A DNA stretch of 64,000 nucleotides from Microbacterium sp. AK031 (GCF_024807145.1 NZ_JANUCA010000005.1:62001-126000), one strand, 5' to 3'. Positions 1-8,090 are shown, counted from the first letter of the stretch. Notes: generated by a model not told the origin, from the sequence alone. Numbers and translations are program-made.

Positions 1-757
1 CGAAGTCGTCGTCGGCCTCAGGAAGCTCGCGCTCCTTGACAGCCTTGACTGAGACGGAGACCTCAGCCTCGGAGCCGGCGTGGTCGCCGCCGACGAGCTT
101 GGAGTTGAAGGTCGTGTCCTCACCTGCAGTGAGGGACTCGATTGCGTCATCGATCCCTTCCAGCAGCTCACCGGAGCCGACCTCGTACGAGACGCCCTCG
201 GCGCGGTCGATCTCGGCGCCGTCAATCGTGGCGACGAGGTCGAGCTCGACGAAGTCGCCCTTCGCTGCCGGGCGGTCAACCGGGATGAGTGTGCCGAAGC
301 GTGCGCGCAGAGTGTCGAGCTCGGCGTCGAGTGCGGCCTCATCGGTCTCGACGGCGTCGACCGTCAGCGTGATGTCATCGAACGAAGGGACCTCGATCTC
401 GGGACGGACGTCGACCTCGACCTCGACGATCAGGTCGCCGGAGAAGTCCTTCTCGTTCGGCCACTGGGTGATGTCGGCGGACGGACGGCCGACGACGCGG
501 AGCTTCTGCTCGTTGGCTGCCTCGCGGAAGAACTTGTCGAGTCCTTCGTTGACGGCATGCTCGATGACGGCACCGCGGCCGATGCGCTGGTCGATGATCG
601 GGGCCGGAACCTTGCCCTTGCGGAAGCCGGGGATCTGTACGTCCTGGGCGATGTGCTCGTACGCGTGCGCCACACTGGGCTTGAGATCGTCCGGGGTGAC
701 CGTGATGGTGAGCTTGGCCCGGGTCGGGGTCAGCTTCTCAACGGTGCTGTTCGCCAT
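1..757 (-). CDS. tig: Trigger factor, N-terminal part (runs off window edge)
   Basis: Ribosome-associated chaperone and peptidyl-prolyl isomerase that binds nascent chains at the exit tunnel. The first 252 codons are visible, starting [20 protein letters not shown]. The ribosome-binding tail loop GFRKGKVP lies near residue 45. A FKBP-like domain follows from about residue 150 ([15 protein letters not shown]). The C-terminal chaperone arms are outside the window. The ATG at 755-757 has AGGAG about 11 nt upstream. The gene lies just downstream of tRNA-Pro on the same strand. The family assignment is certain; only the end is missing. Confidence 0.96.
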   Translation of the reverse strand, partial: MANSTVEKLTPTRAKLTITVTPDDLKPSVAHAYEHIAQDVQIPGFRKGKVPAPIIDQRIGRGAVIEHAVNEGLDKFFREAANEQKLRVVGRPSADITQWPNEKDFSGDLIVEVEVDVRPEIEVPSFDDITLTVDAVETDEAALDAELDTLRARFGTLIPVDRPAAKGDFVELDLVATIDGAEIDRAEGVSYEVGSGELLEGIDDAIESLTAGEDTTFNSKLVGGDHAGSEAEVSVSVKAVKERELPEADDDF

Positions 758-817
758 GCTTGTGTGTTCTCCTTGTGATTTCCGCGTAACCATGCGGTCG
801 TGAGGTATGGAGGGCCG

Positions 818-894
818 TGGTCGGGGCGACAGGATTTGAACCTGCGACTTCCCGCTCCCAAAGCGGGCGCTCTACCAAGCTGAGCTACGCCCCG
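818..894 (-). tRNA. tRNA-Pro (anticodon TGG)
   Basis: A 77-nt cloverleaf reads on the minus strand. The acceptor stem CGGGGCG pairs with CGCCCCG, the discriminator is A, and CCA is encoded at 818-820. The T arm contains GGTTCAAATCC. The anticodon stem CCCGC/GCGGG encloses the loop TTTGGGA, giving anticodon TGG, which decodes CCN proline. It lies 60 bp upstream of tig in the same direction. Confidence 0.97.
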
Positions 895-956
895 TGACCC
901 CGCGCACGGGAACGGCCTTGACGAGTCTAACGGACAGCGGCTCGCTCATCGTCCGC

Positions 957-962
957 TATGCT
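957..962 (+). promoter_or_regulatory. Possible -10 box for tRNA-Gly
   Basis: TATGCT lies 40 nt before the mature tRNA-Gly 5' end. A TTGACG at 918-923 resembles a -35 box but is too far away (33 bp), so only the -10 is proposed. Weak inference. Confidence 0.3.
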
Positions 963-1002
963 TGTTACGTCGGTTCCCGCACCCCTTCGTGGGTCGGTAT
1001 CC

Positions 1003-1076
1003 GGGGCTGTAGCTTAGTGGTAAAGCCTCTGTCTTCCAAACAGATGATGCGAGTTCGATTCTCGTCAGCCCCTCCA
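1003..1076 (+). tRNA. tRNA-Gly (anticodon TCC)
   Basis: A 74-nt cloverleaf. The acceptor stem GGGGCTG pairs with CAGCCCC, the discriminator is T, and CCA is encoded at 1074-1076. The T arm contains GAGTTCGATTCTC. The anticodon stem TCTGT/ACAGA encloses the loop CTTCCAA, giving anticodon TCC for GGA/GGG glycine. The next protein gene starts 18 nt after the CCA, so tRNA and mRNA are probably made on one transcript and separated by RNase processing (inference). Confidence 0.97.
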
Positions 1077-1094
1077 CATTCCTCGGGAGGATTC

Positions 1095-2306
1095 GTGACC
1101 GGACCCTCCAATCCTCCTCCAGGCGGCCACGATCTCGGCGCGACCTTCGGCGCACCCGTCGGTGTGACTCCGGCACGCGCTCTGAAGCCGCGGAGAAGAC
1201 GCAGCGGTCTGATCTGGACCGGTGTCGGCATCGTGCTGGTCGCCTGCACATGCGCTGCCGTCCAAGTGGGCGCGAATCTGGGTTACGACGACGCTCTCGT
1301 GAGCCTCGAGGCCGCGGTCGATCAAGCCAAGGACAGCAGCCTGATCCTTGACCAGGAGCTGATAGCGCTCGACGGCACCCTCACCGTGGCTTCGGGCATA
1401 GCCGATACGGACAGCGGAACCCTCATGGATGCTGCGTCGAAGGACGCACTGGTCGCCGTGGTCGATGAAGCTCAGACGACAGTGGCAGACGGTGCCGCGG
1501 TCCGGGAGCAGGACCTCCCTTCGTCGGATGAGAAGCCCACATGGGCATGGGAGCTTTTCGGCGAGACGACGCAGTTGAACTCGGACCGGGATGAGGCCGA
1601 CGACCTCAATGCTGACTTCGAGGCCGCCGGCGAAGCGGCCGCCAGCGCCGCAGATGCAGTCGGAGAGGCAGGTGCTACGGCGGTGGCGTCAGCGGCCGAT
1701 GCAGCCGCAGCGTTCGAAGCCGCGCACATCTCCGCCCGAAACCTCGACATCATCGCACTGCGCTCGGCCGCAGAGCAGGTGCGGCAGAGTGACGGCACCC
1801 TGGACGAGACTGCCGCGGCAGCGTATGCCGACCTCGAGGCCGCCGCATCGCGGATGCTCGTGTCGGAACAAGCAGAGCTGGCTGACAAGAGCGGACCGCT
1901 CTACAACGCACGTCTGGAGATTGAGGCCTTCGCGCGATCCCTCGCGCCCGGAGTGCTGCTCGACTTCGACTGGTCCGAACTCGTCAACGGATACGGGTAC
2001 GCCGACAGCATGGGCGGCTTTGCCACGTGGTGGTACCACGATCCCGGCTACGCGACCATCGAACTGTCCAACTCGGTGGCCGCCTACTGGCCGGGGGCGC
2101 GCAGCCAAGCGCTCGTAGCGCACGAGGTCGGCCACGCGATCAGCGTCAAGTGCGACGGCATGTACGACGATTCCACCGCGGAGAACATTGAGGCGTGGGC
2201 GACGGCCTGGGCGATCAGCATGGGCTTCAACGATGTCGCCAACGGCACATCGGCCTACGGTGCTCCCCCTCAGTCGATGATCGACGCCGCCGCGGCATGC
2301 CGCTGA
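1095..2306 (+). CDS. Membrane-anchored protein with HEVGH zinc-peptidase-like motif
   Basis: A 403-aa protein I cannot name. The GTG start at 1095 has GGGAGG 4 nt upstream; the longer frame would run through the tRNA and is rejected. Residues 1-40 are Pro/Arg-rich and probably cytoplasmic. One transmembrane helix spans about 40-62. Residues 65-280 are Ala-rich and helical, coiled-coil-like. The C-terminal domain carries H343-EVG-H347 (codons at 2121-2135) and E366 in NIEAW, a layout like gluzincin metallopeptidases (HExxH plus a downstream Glu). C353 and C402 could form a disulfide. Topology predicts an extracellular C-terminus. Catalysis is inferred from the motif only; the substrate is unknown. 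Confidence 0.75.
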   Translation: MTGPSNPPPGGHDLGATFGAPVGVTPARALKPRRRRSGLIWTGVGIVLVACTCAAVQVGANLGYDDALVSLEAAVDQAKDSSLILDQELIALDGTLTVASGIADTDSGTLMDAASKDALVAVVDEAQTTVADGAAVREQDLPSSDEKPTWAWELFGETTQLNSDRDEADDLNADFEAAGEAAASAADAVGEAGATAVASAADAAAAFEAAHISARNLDIIALRSAAEQVRQSDGTLDETAAAAYADLEAAASRMLVSEQAELADKSGPLYNARLEIEAFARSLAPGVLLDFDWSELVNGYGYADSMGGFATWWYHDPGYATIELSNSVAAYWPGARSQALVAHEVGHAISVKCDGMYDDSTAENIEAWATAWAISMGFNDVANGTSAYGAPPQSMIDAAAACR

Positions 2307-2389
2307 GCTGCTTCGTCTCCATCGAATTCCTATGCGTCACATATAGATCTCGCTAGTTCATCGCTCTGGCCGAACGTTGAGCCCGGGGC

Positions 2390-2426
2390 TAGGTTGAGCA
2401 CAACGGGCGTATTCCCCAAACGCCCG
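2390..2426 (+). promoter_or_regulatory. Promoter/leader of the SipW locus with small hairpin
   Basis: TAGGTT at 2390-2395 is a possible -10 box. The spacing GAAC (2372-2375) - 16 nt - GGTT also resembles an ECF-sigma promoter. The leader then holds an inverted repeat, CGGGCGT (2404-2410) and ACGCCCG (2420-2426), with a 9-nt loop, just before the ribosome-binding region of the first gene. It could be an operator or a leader hairpin. Inference from sequence only. Confidence 0.35.
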
Positions 2427-2442
2427 ACGAGAGGGAAACACT

Positions 2443-2991
2443 ATGGAGACTTCACGTAGAAACAAGATCTATGCGGTGCTGGCGGGCGGGCTCGTGCTCG
2501 GCGTCGGCGCCGCAGTGACGTTGGCCGCATGGAACGATTCGGAGTTCGCGACAGGAACGTTCACGGCCGGATCGTTCGATCTGCAGGGATCGACCGACGG
2601 CACCGATGGATGGGCGAGCCACGAAACCGAGCCGGGCGCCACACTCGACTTCACCGTCGACGCTGAGAACCTTGCGCCAGATGACAGCGTCTACGCGCTG
2701 TACTCCATCCGGCTCGTCGGATCGACGGACGGCGACCTCACCAACGTCGCACCGACCACCGCCGGAGCGAACGCGGCGAACCTGACCGCCGAGACCCACT
2801 TGATCACGGGCACCACGTGTGACGCGACGACGTTCGCCGCCGGTAGCGCCACGCTCCCGACCACGATCGCTGCCGGAACCGCCATCACAGCCGTTCCGAT
2901 CAACTACTGTCTTCAGGTGACCGCGGGCGCTGACCTCGTGCAGGGCGCAGAGGGCACCGTGACCTGGCAGTGGACAGCGGTATCGCAGTAG
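2443..2991 (+). CDS. SipW-dependent-type secreted protein 1
   Basis: A 182-aa secreted protein. The ATG has GAGAGGG upstream. The N-terminus fits the actinobacterial alternate signal peptide handled by SipW-type peptidases: a basic start (SRRNK), a hydrophobic core of about residues 11-29 with GLVLGVGAAVTLA, then AAWNDSEFATGTFTAGSFDL, matching the TasA-like pattern of W-x-D/S-x-x followed by F-x-AGxF-L. The mature part is Thr/Ala/Gly-rich and beta-type, with two Cys (in TTCDAT and NYCLQV). First gene of a four-gene locus; its 3' end overlaps the next gene by 22 nt. Likely a surface or fibre-like protein; the precise role is unknown. Confidence 0.85.
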   Translation: METSRRNKIYAVLAGGLVLGVGAAVTLAAWNDSEFATGTFTAGSFDLQGSTDGTDGWASHETEPGATLDFTVDAENLAPDDSVYALYSIRLVGSTDGDLTNVAPTTAGANAANLTAETHLITGTTCDATTFAAGSATLPTTIAAGTAITAVPINYCLQVTAGADLVQGAEGTVTWQWTAVSQ

Positions 2992-3635
2992 CCGAGAGCC
3001 GTCGCCCCCGACGCGCCTCTCGGATCTCGCAGCGTCGACGTACGTTCGCTCGTGCACGGGCGCTGCTCATCGGCGCGCTCGTGCTCGGTGTGGGCGCCTC
3101 CGCGACCGTCGCGGCGTGGACGGACAACGAATTCGCGTCGACGCAGATCACGGCCGGAACGTTCTCGATCGTGTCTCGCACTGCGTCGGCGCCGACGTTC
3201 GCTGCGCACGACACGGCCCCTAACGCGGTGACGCTCCCGCTCGACGCGACGAACCTCTATCCGGGACAGAACCGGGCGGCATGGATCCAGATCACCACCG
3301 CCGGGACGGTGCCGGGCACGGTGCAGATGACCGGTGTCGCGTCGCCGACGAACGGTGCGAGCGGCGATGCACTACGAGATTCTCTAGACGTGCGCATCGT
3401 TGCGACGACGACGGCGGCGAGCACGACGCCGACCTGCACTGCGGCGACGACGGGGGGCATCACTTACACCGGGATCGGCAACGTGCCGACGACTCTGCCT
3501 GCTCAGACGTTGCAGGCCAACGGCACCAACGTCGTGGACTACTGCATCATCGTCACCCTCCGAGCCGACGCGCCCACCACAGCCCAGGGCGGAATCGTGA
3601 CGCCGACCTGGACATTCACCGGTACGACTGGCTGA
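2970..3635 (+). CDS. SipW-dependent-type secreted protein 2
   Basis: A 221-aa paralogue of the preceding gene. The GTG at 2970 lies inside the 3' end of that gene; I see no better in-frame start before the signal peptide. It has a long Arg-rich n-region (residues 9-30), a core with LLIGALVLGVGASATVAAW, then TDNEFASTQITAGTFSI, the same SipW-type boundary. The mature domain is Thr/Ala-rich with two Cys (PTCTAA, DYCIIV) in the same relative order as in protein 1. The sipW gene follows 10 bp downstream. Overlap and order suggest co-translation and co-export. The function is inferred from locus context. Confidence 0.83.
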   Translation: MDSGIAVAESRRPRRASRISQRRRTFARARALLIGALVLGVGASATVAAWTDNEFASTQITAGTFSIVSRTASAPTFAAHDTAPNAVTLPLDATNLYPGQNRAAWIQITTAGTVPGTVQMTGVASPTNGASGDALRDSLDVRIVATTTAASTTPTCTAATTGGITYTGIGNVPTTLPAQTLQANGTNVVDYCIIVTLRADAPTTAQGGIVTPTWTFTGTTG

Positions 3636-3645
3636 TGAGGAACAC

Positions 3646-4830
3646 ATGAACACGATCGCGAGTGGCGCCGTCCGCGTCGGACGAGTGGTCCGTGAGGTCG
3701 TGCTCACTGTTCTCGCGCTCGGCGGCGTCGCGTGCATCGTGCTCGTCGTCCTCGCCTTCACCGGTGGATACTCGCTCATCATGTTCAAGACCGGGTCGAT
3801 GTCACCGTCGATCCCCGCGGGATCCGTGGCGCTGGTTCAAGAGATCCCGGCATCTGAGCTGGCCATCGGCGATGTCGTGACGGTGGACAGGACGGATAAT
3901 CTCCCCGTCACCCACCGCATCACAAGCATCGGCGACGGACCGTCCGCGAACAAGCGAACGATCACGATGCGCGGCGACGCGAACAACACCGATGATCCCG
4001 TGCCTTATACGGTCACGGACGTGCGCATCGTTCGCGGCTCGGTGCCGCACCTCGCGAATGTGATCGTCTGGTTCGGCAACCCTTTCGTCCTCGGCGGCAT
4101 CACGATCGGCGCGGCGGTACTGGTCACCTGGGCATTCTGGCCGAAGAAGCCACGTCCTGTACCGGTCACGCCCGCTGGAGACGAACCGCAGACCCGCTCC
4201 GCACGCCGTGCCGCCGGATTGGCCACGGCCGGTCTGGTGCTGGGAGTCAGCGCGATGGCCTGGGCTCCTCCGCATGCGCAGGCGACCACTGATCTGCTCA
4301 CCCTGCAGTCCGATCTCGACACGGCCGCGACGTATGCACTGGATGCTGTGGAGCCTCTCTACTGGCATATCGATGTGGACGCCGGCGCTGCTCCCGACGA
4401 CGGTGAACTGACGATCGATCTCGCCGCAAGCGGCCCCGACGTGCTCTCGCTCCGCGCCGAGGTGAGCGTCTGCAGCGTGGCTTGGTCGGGATCGCAGTGC
4501 GCGCGCGGGGAGCGGATTCTGCGCGAGGCAGCGCTGGTCCCCCTCGACGACAGCTGGGATGTGCTCCTTGCGGAAGCGACACCAGCGACGGCACATCTGC
4601 GCATCGGTCTGACAGCGGTGCTGGACGCGGACGTCCCCTCGGCGATCGCATCGATGACGGTGCGCGCCACGGCCGGGCAGATCGTGTTCGAGGAGACGAT
4701 CAACGGCGAAGACGACCTCGCGCCGACAGGGGGACAGAATTACTGGACAATCCTCGCAGCGCCCGCCGCCGTACTCGTCGGCCTCGGCGCCGCACTGGTC
4801 ATCGGTGCGAGGCGGAAGTCGCATCAATGA
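3646..4830 (+). CDS. sipW: SipW-type signal peptidase I fused to an extracellular module
   Basis: A 394-aa membrane protein. Residues 1-165 are an ER/SipW-type signal peptidase I: TM at about 15-40, catalytic Ser51 in TGSMSPSIP, His90 in PVTHRIT in place of the bacterial general-base Lys, the GDANNTDDP region, and a second TM at about 143-165. After a basic linker comes a second signal-like segment (about 188-213, ending PPHAQA), a secreted-type domain (about 215-365, with two Cys in VCSVAWSGSQCARG) and a C-terminal TM (about 366-388) with a basic tail. SipW enzymes are usually under about 200 aa, so this is a fusion. It should process the signal peptides of its neighbours. Fold and catalytic pair are clear; the role of the second half is unknown. 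Confidence 0.88.
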   Translation: MNTIASGAVRVGRVVREVVLTVLALGGVACIVLVVLAFTGGYSLIMFKTGSMSPSIPAGSVALVQEIPASELAIGDVVTVDRTDNLPVTHRITSIGDGPSANKRTITMRGDANNTDDPVPYTVTDVRIVRGSVPHLANVIVWFGNPFVLGGITIGAAVLVTWAFWPKKPRPVPVTPAGDEPQTRSARRAAGLATAGLVLGVSAMAWAPPHAQATTDLLTLQSDLDTAATYALDAVEPLYWHIDVDAGAAPDDGELTIDLAASGPDVLSLRAEVSVCSVAWSGSQCARGERILREAALVPLDDSWDVLLAEATPATAHLRIGLTAVLDADVPSAIASMTVRATAGQIVFEETINGEDDLAPTGGQNYWTILAAPAAVLVGLGAALVIGARRKSHQ

Positions 4831-5330
4831 CGATACGCAGAAGCACCCGAGCGGGACTCGCCGCGGTCGGCATCCTCGCCCTGCTATCCGTGGGAACGGC
4901 GAGCACCACGCCGACGGAGGCAGCGTGGACGAAGCCGCAGTACGGAGCTGGGGGGACCATAAGTGCCGTGGATCTTCGAACAGCTCCGACGATAACGAGC
5001 TGCACGCTGACGACCGTCGCAATCGTCCCAGTGGGAGTGATACTCGATACGGTGACCATCAAATGGAAATCAACCGCGCCGCCTATGATGCAGCGTGTGT
5101 ACTTCGGTACGGTTCTTGGAACTGTCACTCCTACGCTGGAGGCGACGTCTCCTGGCGAGTACTCGTACACGGTGACGTACTCAAAGGGCCTGCTGGAGTC
5201 GCTCCTCACAAACCTTCTGGGATCTACCACCGTGATCACCGTGAAGGCAGAAGGGGGGACTTGGGCGTCACCAGCAGCCACAAAGTCACTGCGCGTCGGC
5301 TTGCTCGGATTGAATCCAACGTGCACGTAG
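4827..5330 (+). CDS. Small secreted protein of the SipW locus
   Basis: A 167-aa protein. The ATG at 4827 overlaps the sipW stop (ATGA), so it is translationally coupled. Signal peptide: MTIRRSTRAGLAAVGILALL, then TASTTPTEAAWTKPQYGAGG, the AAW boundary shared with the other SipW clients though shorter. The mature part is beta-rich with Val/Thr-rich stretches and Cys in TSCTLTT and near the C-terminus (LNPTCT), perhaps one disulfide. It ends 9 bp before a strong hairpin that closes the locus. It is probably a third SipW substrate; no enzymatic motif is seen. Confidence 0.72.
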   Translation: MTIRRSTRAGLAAVGILALLSVGTASTTPTEAAWTKPQYGAGGTISAVDLRTAPTITSCTLTTVAIVPVGVILDTVTIKWKSTAPPMMQRVYFGTVLGTVTPTLEATSPGEYSYTVTYSKGLLESLLTNLLGSTTVITVKAEGGTWASPAATKSLRVGLLGLNPTCT

Positions 5331-5339
5331 AGGGGCAAC

Positions 5340-5379
5340 GACGAAACCGCCGCGACCGATGAGTCGCGACGGTTTCGTC
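5340..5379. terminator. Bidirectional hairpin between SipW locus and rbpA
   Basis: GACGAAACCG (5340-5349) pairs with CGGTTTCGTC (5370-5379), and the inner CGCGAC pairs with GTCGCG; the loop is about 6 nt. It sits between two convergent genes and can serve both strands. Confidence 0.8.
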
Positions 5380-5399
5380 AGAGTCCAGTGAGAGTGAGC

Positions 5400-5756
5400 T
5401 CAGACCTGCCCGCGGCGCTCGCGCAACTGGGTCAGCGCGTCGTCGAGAAGCTGCGATGCCTCGTCCTCGGTACGACGTTCCTTCACATAGGCGAGGTGCG
5501 TCTTGTACGGCTCGTTCTTCGCCAGCGCCGGCGGGTTCGCCTTGTCGCGACCGGCGGGGAGCCCGGACTGCGGGTGATCGATCGTGTCAGGGATCTCCTC
5601 TTCGGGGAGACCTGCGGCGAAGTAGCGGACGGTCTCGTTGCCGAGCCCGTCCCAGTACGACACAGCGATGCGGTCGGCGTGGTAGCCGTGGTCCTGCTCA
5701 CCCATCGGGCCGGAGCCCACACGGGTTCCGCGGATCGCGTTTCCTCCACTGGCCAT
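5400..5756 (-). CDS. rbpA: RNA polymerase-binding protein RbpA
   Basis: A 118-aa actinobacterial transcription factor that binds RNA polymerase and group 1/2 sigma factors and helps open-complex formation. The start MASGGNAIRGTRVGSGPMGE is the conserved RbpA N-terminus, so the ATG at 5754-5756 is chosen over a longer frame. The central core contains YWDGLGNETVRYFAAG; the C-terminal basic linker and sigma-interaction region contain AYVKERRTEDEASQLLDDAL. It starts 2 bp after secG and is surely cotranscribed. Confidence 0.96.
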   Translation of the reverse strand: MASGGNAIRGTRVGSGPMGEQDHGYHADRIAVSYWDGLGNETVRYFAAGLPEEEIPDTIDHPQSGLPAGRDKANPPALAKNEPYKTHLAYVKERRTEDEASQLLDDALTQLRERRGQV

Positions 5757-5758
5757 GG

Positions 5759-6007
5759 TCAGATCACCTCGAGCTTCGTGATGAGTCCGAGCGCGACGAT
5801 GGAGATGAACCACACGAGCGCAAGGACGATGGTGAAACGGTTGAGGTTTCGCTCTGCGAGACCGGACGAGCCGACCGCAGAGGTCATCCCACCGCCGAAC
5901 ATGTCGGACAGGCCGCCACCGCGACCCTTGTGGAGAAGGATGAGGAGTGTCAGCAGGACGCTGGTGATGCCCAGCAGGACCTGAAGGACGAACTCAAGAA
6001 TTGCCAC
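5759..6007 (-). CDS. secG: Preprotein translocase subunit SecG
   Basis: An 82-aa subunit of the SecYEG channel. It has two transmembrane helices (about residues 3-24 and 58-78) with the conserved GRGGGLSDMFGG loop between them. GTG start. It lies in the usual tpiA-secG position; the tpiA terminator and a TATACT box sit upstream, so it can be transcribed separately with rbpA. Confidence 0.95.
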   Translation of the reverse strand: MAILEFVLQVLLGITSVLLTLLILLHKGRGGGLSDMFGGGMTSAVGSSGLAERNLNRFTIVLALVWFISIVALGLITKLEVI

Positions 6008-6049
6008 GAAGAAGAGCCTTTCAAAGGGGCTGTCTGCCCATAAGGGTCA

Positions 6050-6055
6050 AGTATA
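6050..6055 (-). promoter_or_regulatory. -10 box of secG-rbpA
   Basis: TATACT on the minus strand, about 42 nt before the secG start and just after the tpiA terminator. No clear -35. It would give a 5' UTR of roughly 35 nt. Confidence 0.55.
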
Positions 6056-6057
6056 CG

Positions 6058-6085
6058 CAGTGACGGGGCCGCAGCCCCGTCACTG
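6058..6085 (-). terminator. Terminator after tpiA
   Basis: A perfect 11-bp stem: CAGTGACGGGG (6058-6068) with CCCCGTCACTG (6075-6085) and a 6-nt loop, immediately after the tpiA stop. No long U tract, as is common in high-GC actinobacteria. Confidence 0.82.
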
Positions 6086-6086
6086 A

Positions 6087-6878
6087 TTACACTCCGACGT
6101 GCTTTTCGAACCTGATGATCGCGGCGAAATCGTCGACGACGAGGCTCGCTCCGCCGACCAGCGCGCCGTCGACATCTGGCTCACGCATGAAGCTGGCGAT
6201 GTTCGCCGCCTTCACCGATCCGCCATAGAGGATGCGGGTGCGGGCAGCCGCATCGTCATCGAGTGACTTCGCCAGAACACCGCGCAACGCGGCGCAGACG
6301 TCCTGCGCCTGCTGCGGAGTTGCGGCCTGGCCTGAGCCGATGGCCCACACGGGCTCGTAGGCGACGACGATATTCGCGGATGCCGGAACACCCTTCAACG
6401 CCGCCTCCAGCTGACCGGCCGGAACGGCACTCGCGCCGAACTTCTCCAAGTCCTCCGCGGTCTCGCCTACGCAGATCACCGGCACGAGACCGTGCTTGAG
6501 CGCGGCCTGCACCTTGCCTGCCACGACGTCGTCGGACTCGGCGTGGTACTCGCGACGCTCGGAGTGGCCGATGATGACGTACTTGGCGTCGAGCTTCGCG
6601 AGGAACGCACCGGAGATCTCTCCGGTGTATGCGCCCGAGTCGTGCGCCGAGACATCCTGCGCGCCGAGCGCGAAGGGGATCTTGTCAGCGTCGATCAGCG
6701 TCTGCACACTGCGGATGTCGGTGAAAGGCGGGAACACCGCCACCTCGACAGAACCGTCCTCGTGCTTGGCGTCCTTGAGCGCCCAGTGCAGCTTCTGCAC
6801 GAACGCGACAGCCTGCAGGTGGTCGAGATTCATCTTCCAGTTGCCCGCGATCAGCGGGGTACGAGTCGTCATGCCCAT
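6087..6878 (-). CDS. tpiA: Triose-phosphate isomerase
   Basis: A 263-aa glycolytic enzyme interconverting glyceraldehyde-3-phosphate and dihydroxyacetone phosphate. Motifs: substrate Asn/Lys in AGNWKMN, catalytic His in IIGHSERR, catalytic Glu in VAYEPVWAIGSG, phosphate-binding LYGGSVKAAN and DGALVGGASL. The ATG at 6878 has GGAGG with 7-nt spacing inside the pgk 3' end. An alternative ATG at 6872 makes an ATGA overlap with the pgk stop. Third of gap-pgk-tpiA. Confidence 0.97.
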   Translation of the reverse strand: MGMTTRTPLIAGNWKMNLDHLQAVAFVQKLHWALKDAKHEDGSVEVAVFPPFTDIRSVQTLIDADKIPFALGAQDVSAHDSGAYTGEISGAFLAKLDAKYVIIGHSERREYHAESDDVVAGKVQAALKHGLVPVICVGETAEDLEKFGASAVPAGQLEAALKGVPASANIVVAYEPVWAIGSGQAATPQQAQDVCAALRGVLAKSLDDDAAARTRILYGGSVKAANIASFMREPDVDGALVGGASLVVDDFAAIIRFEKHVGV

Positions 6879-8083
6879 CCGAGCACCTCCAGGCCTGGTA
6901 GTTTCTTGCCCTCGAGGAACTCAAGGCTTGCGCCTCCGCCCGTCGAGATGTGACCGAACTGGTCATCAGCGAAACCGAGCTGACGCACGGCAGCCGCTGA
7001 GTCGCCGCCGCCGACGACTCCGAGGCCGTCGACCTCGGTGAGCGCCTGTGCGATGGCTTTGGTGCCTGCGGCGAAGGCCGCGAACTCGAACACGCCCATC
7101 GGACCATTCCAGAAAACCGTCTTCGAGCTGCCGATGGCCTCCGCGAACGTGCGGGCGGTGTCGGGTCCGATGTCGAGCCCGATGCCGGATGCTCCGAACG
7201 ATGTCTGCTCGATGGCATCTGCCGCGGTCACCTCGTGCGCAGCATCCGCCGAGAACGAATCGGCGACGACGACGTCGGTCGGCAGAACGATCTCGACGCC
7301 GCGCTCGGTGGCCTCCGCGAGGTAGCCCCGCACCGTCTCGAGCTGGTCCTCTTCGAGGAGACTGGAGCCGACGGAGTGACCCTGCGCCTTGAGGAAGGTG
7401 AACAGCATTCCGCCGCCGACGAGGATCCGATCCACGCGTGGCAGCAGGTGCGAGATCACGCCGAGCTTGTCACTGACCTTCGATCCGCCGAGGACGACCG
7501 TGTACGGCCGCTCCGGGTTCTCGGTGAGGCGGTCCAGCACGTCCAGCTCGGTCGCGATCAGCAGCCCCGCCGCGGACGGCAGGATCTCTGCGAGGTCGTA
7601 GACGCTCGCCTGCTTGCGGTGCACGACTCCGAAGCCGTCGGAAACGAGAGAATCGCCGAGTTGCGCGAGTTCTGCCGCGAACGCCTGACGCGTCGCGTCG
7701 TCCTTTGCCGTCTCCCCCGCGTTGAAACGCAGGTTCTCGAGGACGACGATCCCCCCGTCCTCAAGAGACGCCACAGCTTCCTTCGCCGACTCACCGACGG
7801 TGTCGCGTGCGAACGCGACAGGCTTGCCGAGCAGCTCTGAGAGTCGCTGAGCGACCGGCTCGAGGCTGTACTGCGGATCGGGTGCCCCATCGGGGCGACC
7901 GAGGTGGGAGCACACGATCACGCGTGCACCCGCATTGATCAGGGCGTTGAGAGTCGGCAACGAAGCGCGCACACGCCCATCGTCCGTTATGACGCCGTCC
8001 TTCAGGGGGACGTTCAGGTCACAACGGACGATGACGCGCTTGCCTTCGAGCGAACCCAGCGAATCCAGGGTGCGCAGAGTCAT
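6869..8083 (-). CDS. pgk: Phosphoglycerate kinase
   Basis: A 404-aa glycolytic kinase transferring phosphate from 1,3-bisphosphoglycerate to ADP. The N-domain has VIVRCDLNVP and CSHLGRPDG; the nucleotide domain has VVLGGSKVSDKLGV and GGGDSAAAV near the C-terminus. The ATG at 8083 gives MTLRTLDSLG, 7 bp after the gap stop; the longer frame reading into gap is not used. It overlaps tpiA by 3-10 nt depending on the tpiA start. Length is normal for the family. Confidence 0.97.
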   Translation of the reverse strand: MTLRTLDSLGSLEGKRVIVRCDLNVPLKDGVITDDGRVRASLPTLNALINAGARVIVCSHLGRPDGAPDPQYSLEPVAQRLSELLGKPVAFARDTVGESAKEAVASLEDGGIVVLENLRFNAGETAKDDATRQAFAAELAQLGDSLVSDGFGVVHRKQASVYDLAEILPSAAGLLIATELDVLDRLTENPERPYTVVLGGSKVSDKLGVISHLLPRVDRILVGGGMLFTFLKAQGHSVGSSLLEEDQLETVRGYLAEATERGVEIVLPTDVVVADSFSADAAHEVTAADAIEQTSFGASGIGLDIGPDTARTFAEAIGSSKTVFWNGPMGVFEFAAFAAGTKAIAQALTEVDGLGVVGGGDSAAAVRQLGFADDQFGHISTGGGASLEFLEGKKLPGLEVLGWA

Positions 8084-8090
8084 GATGAAC

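Noticed and set aside
894..1094. Extension of the HEVGH protein frame through the tRNA-Gly gene
   Set aside because: The tRNA occupies this DNA; a GTG at 1095 with a good ribosome-binding site fits better.
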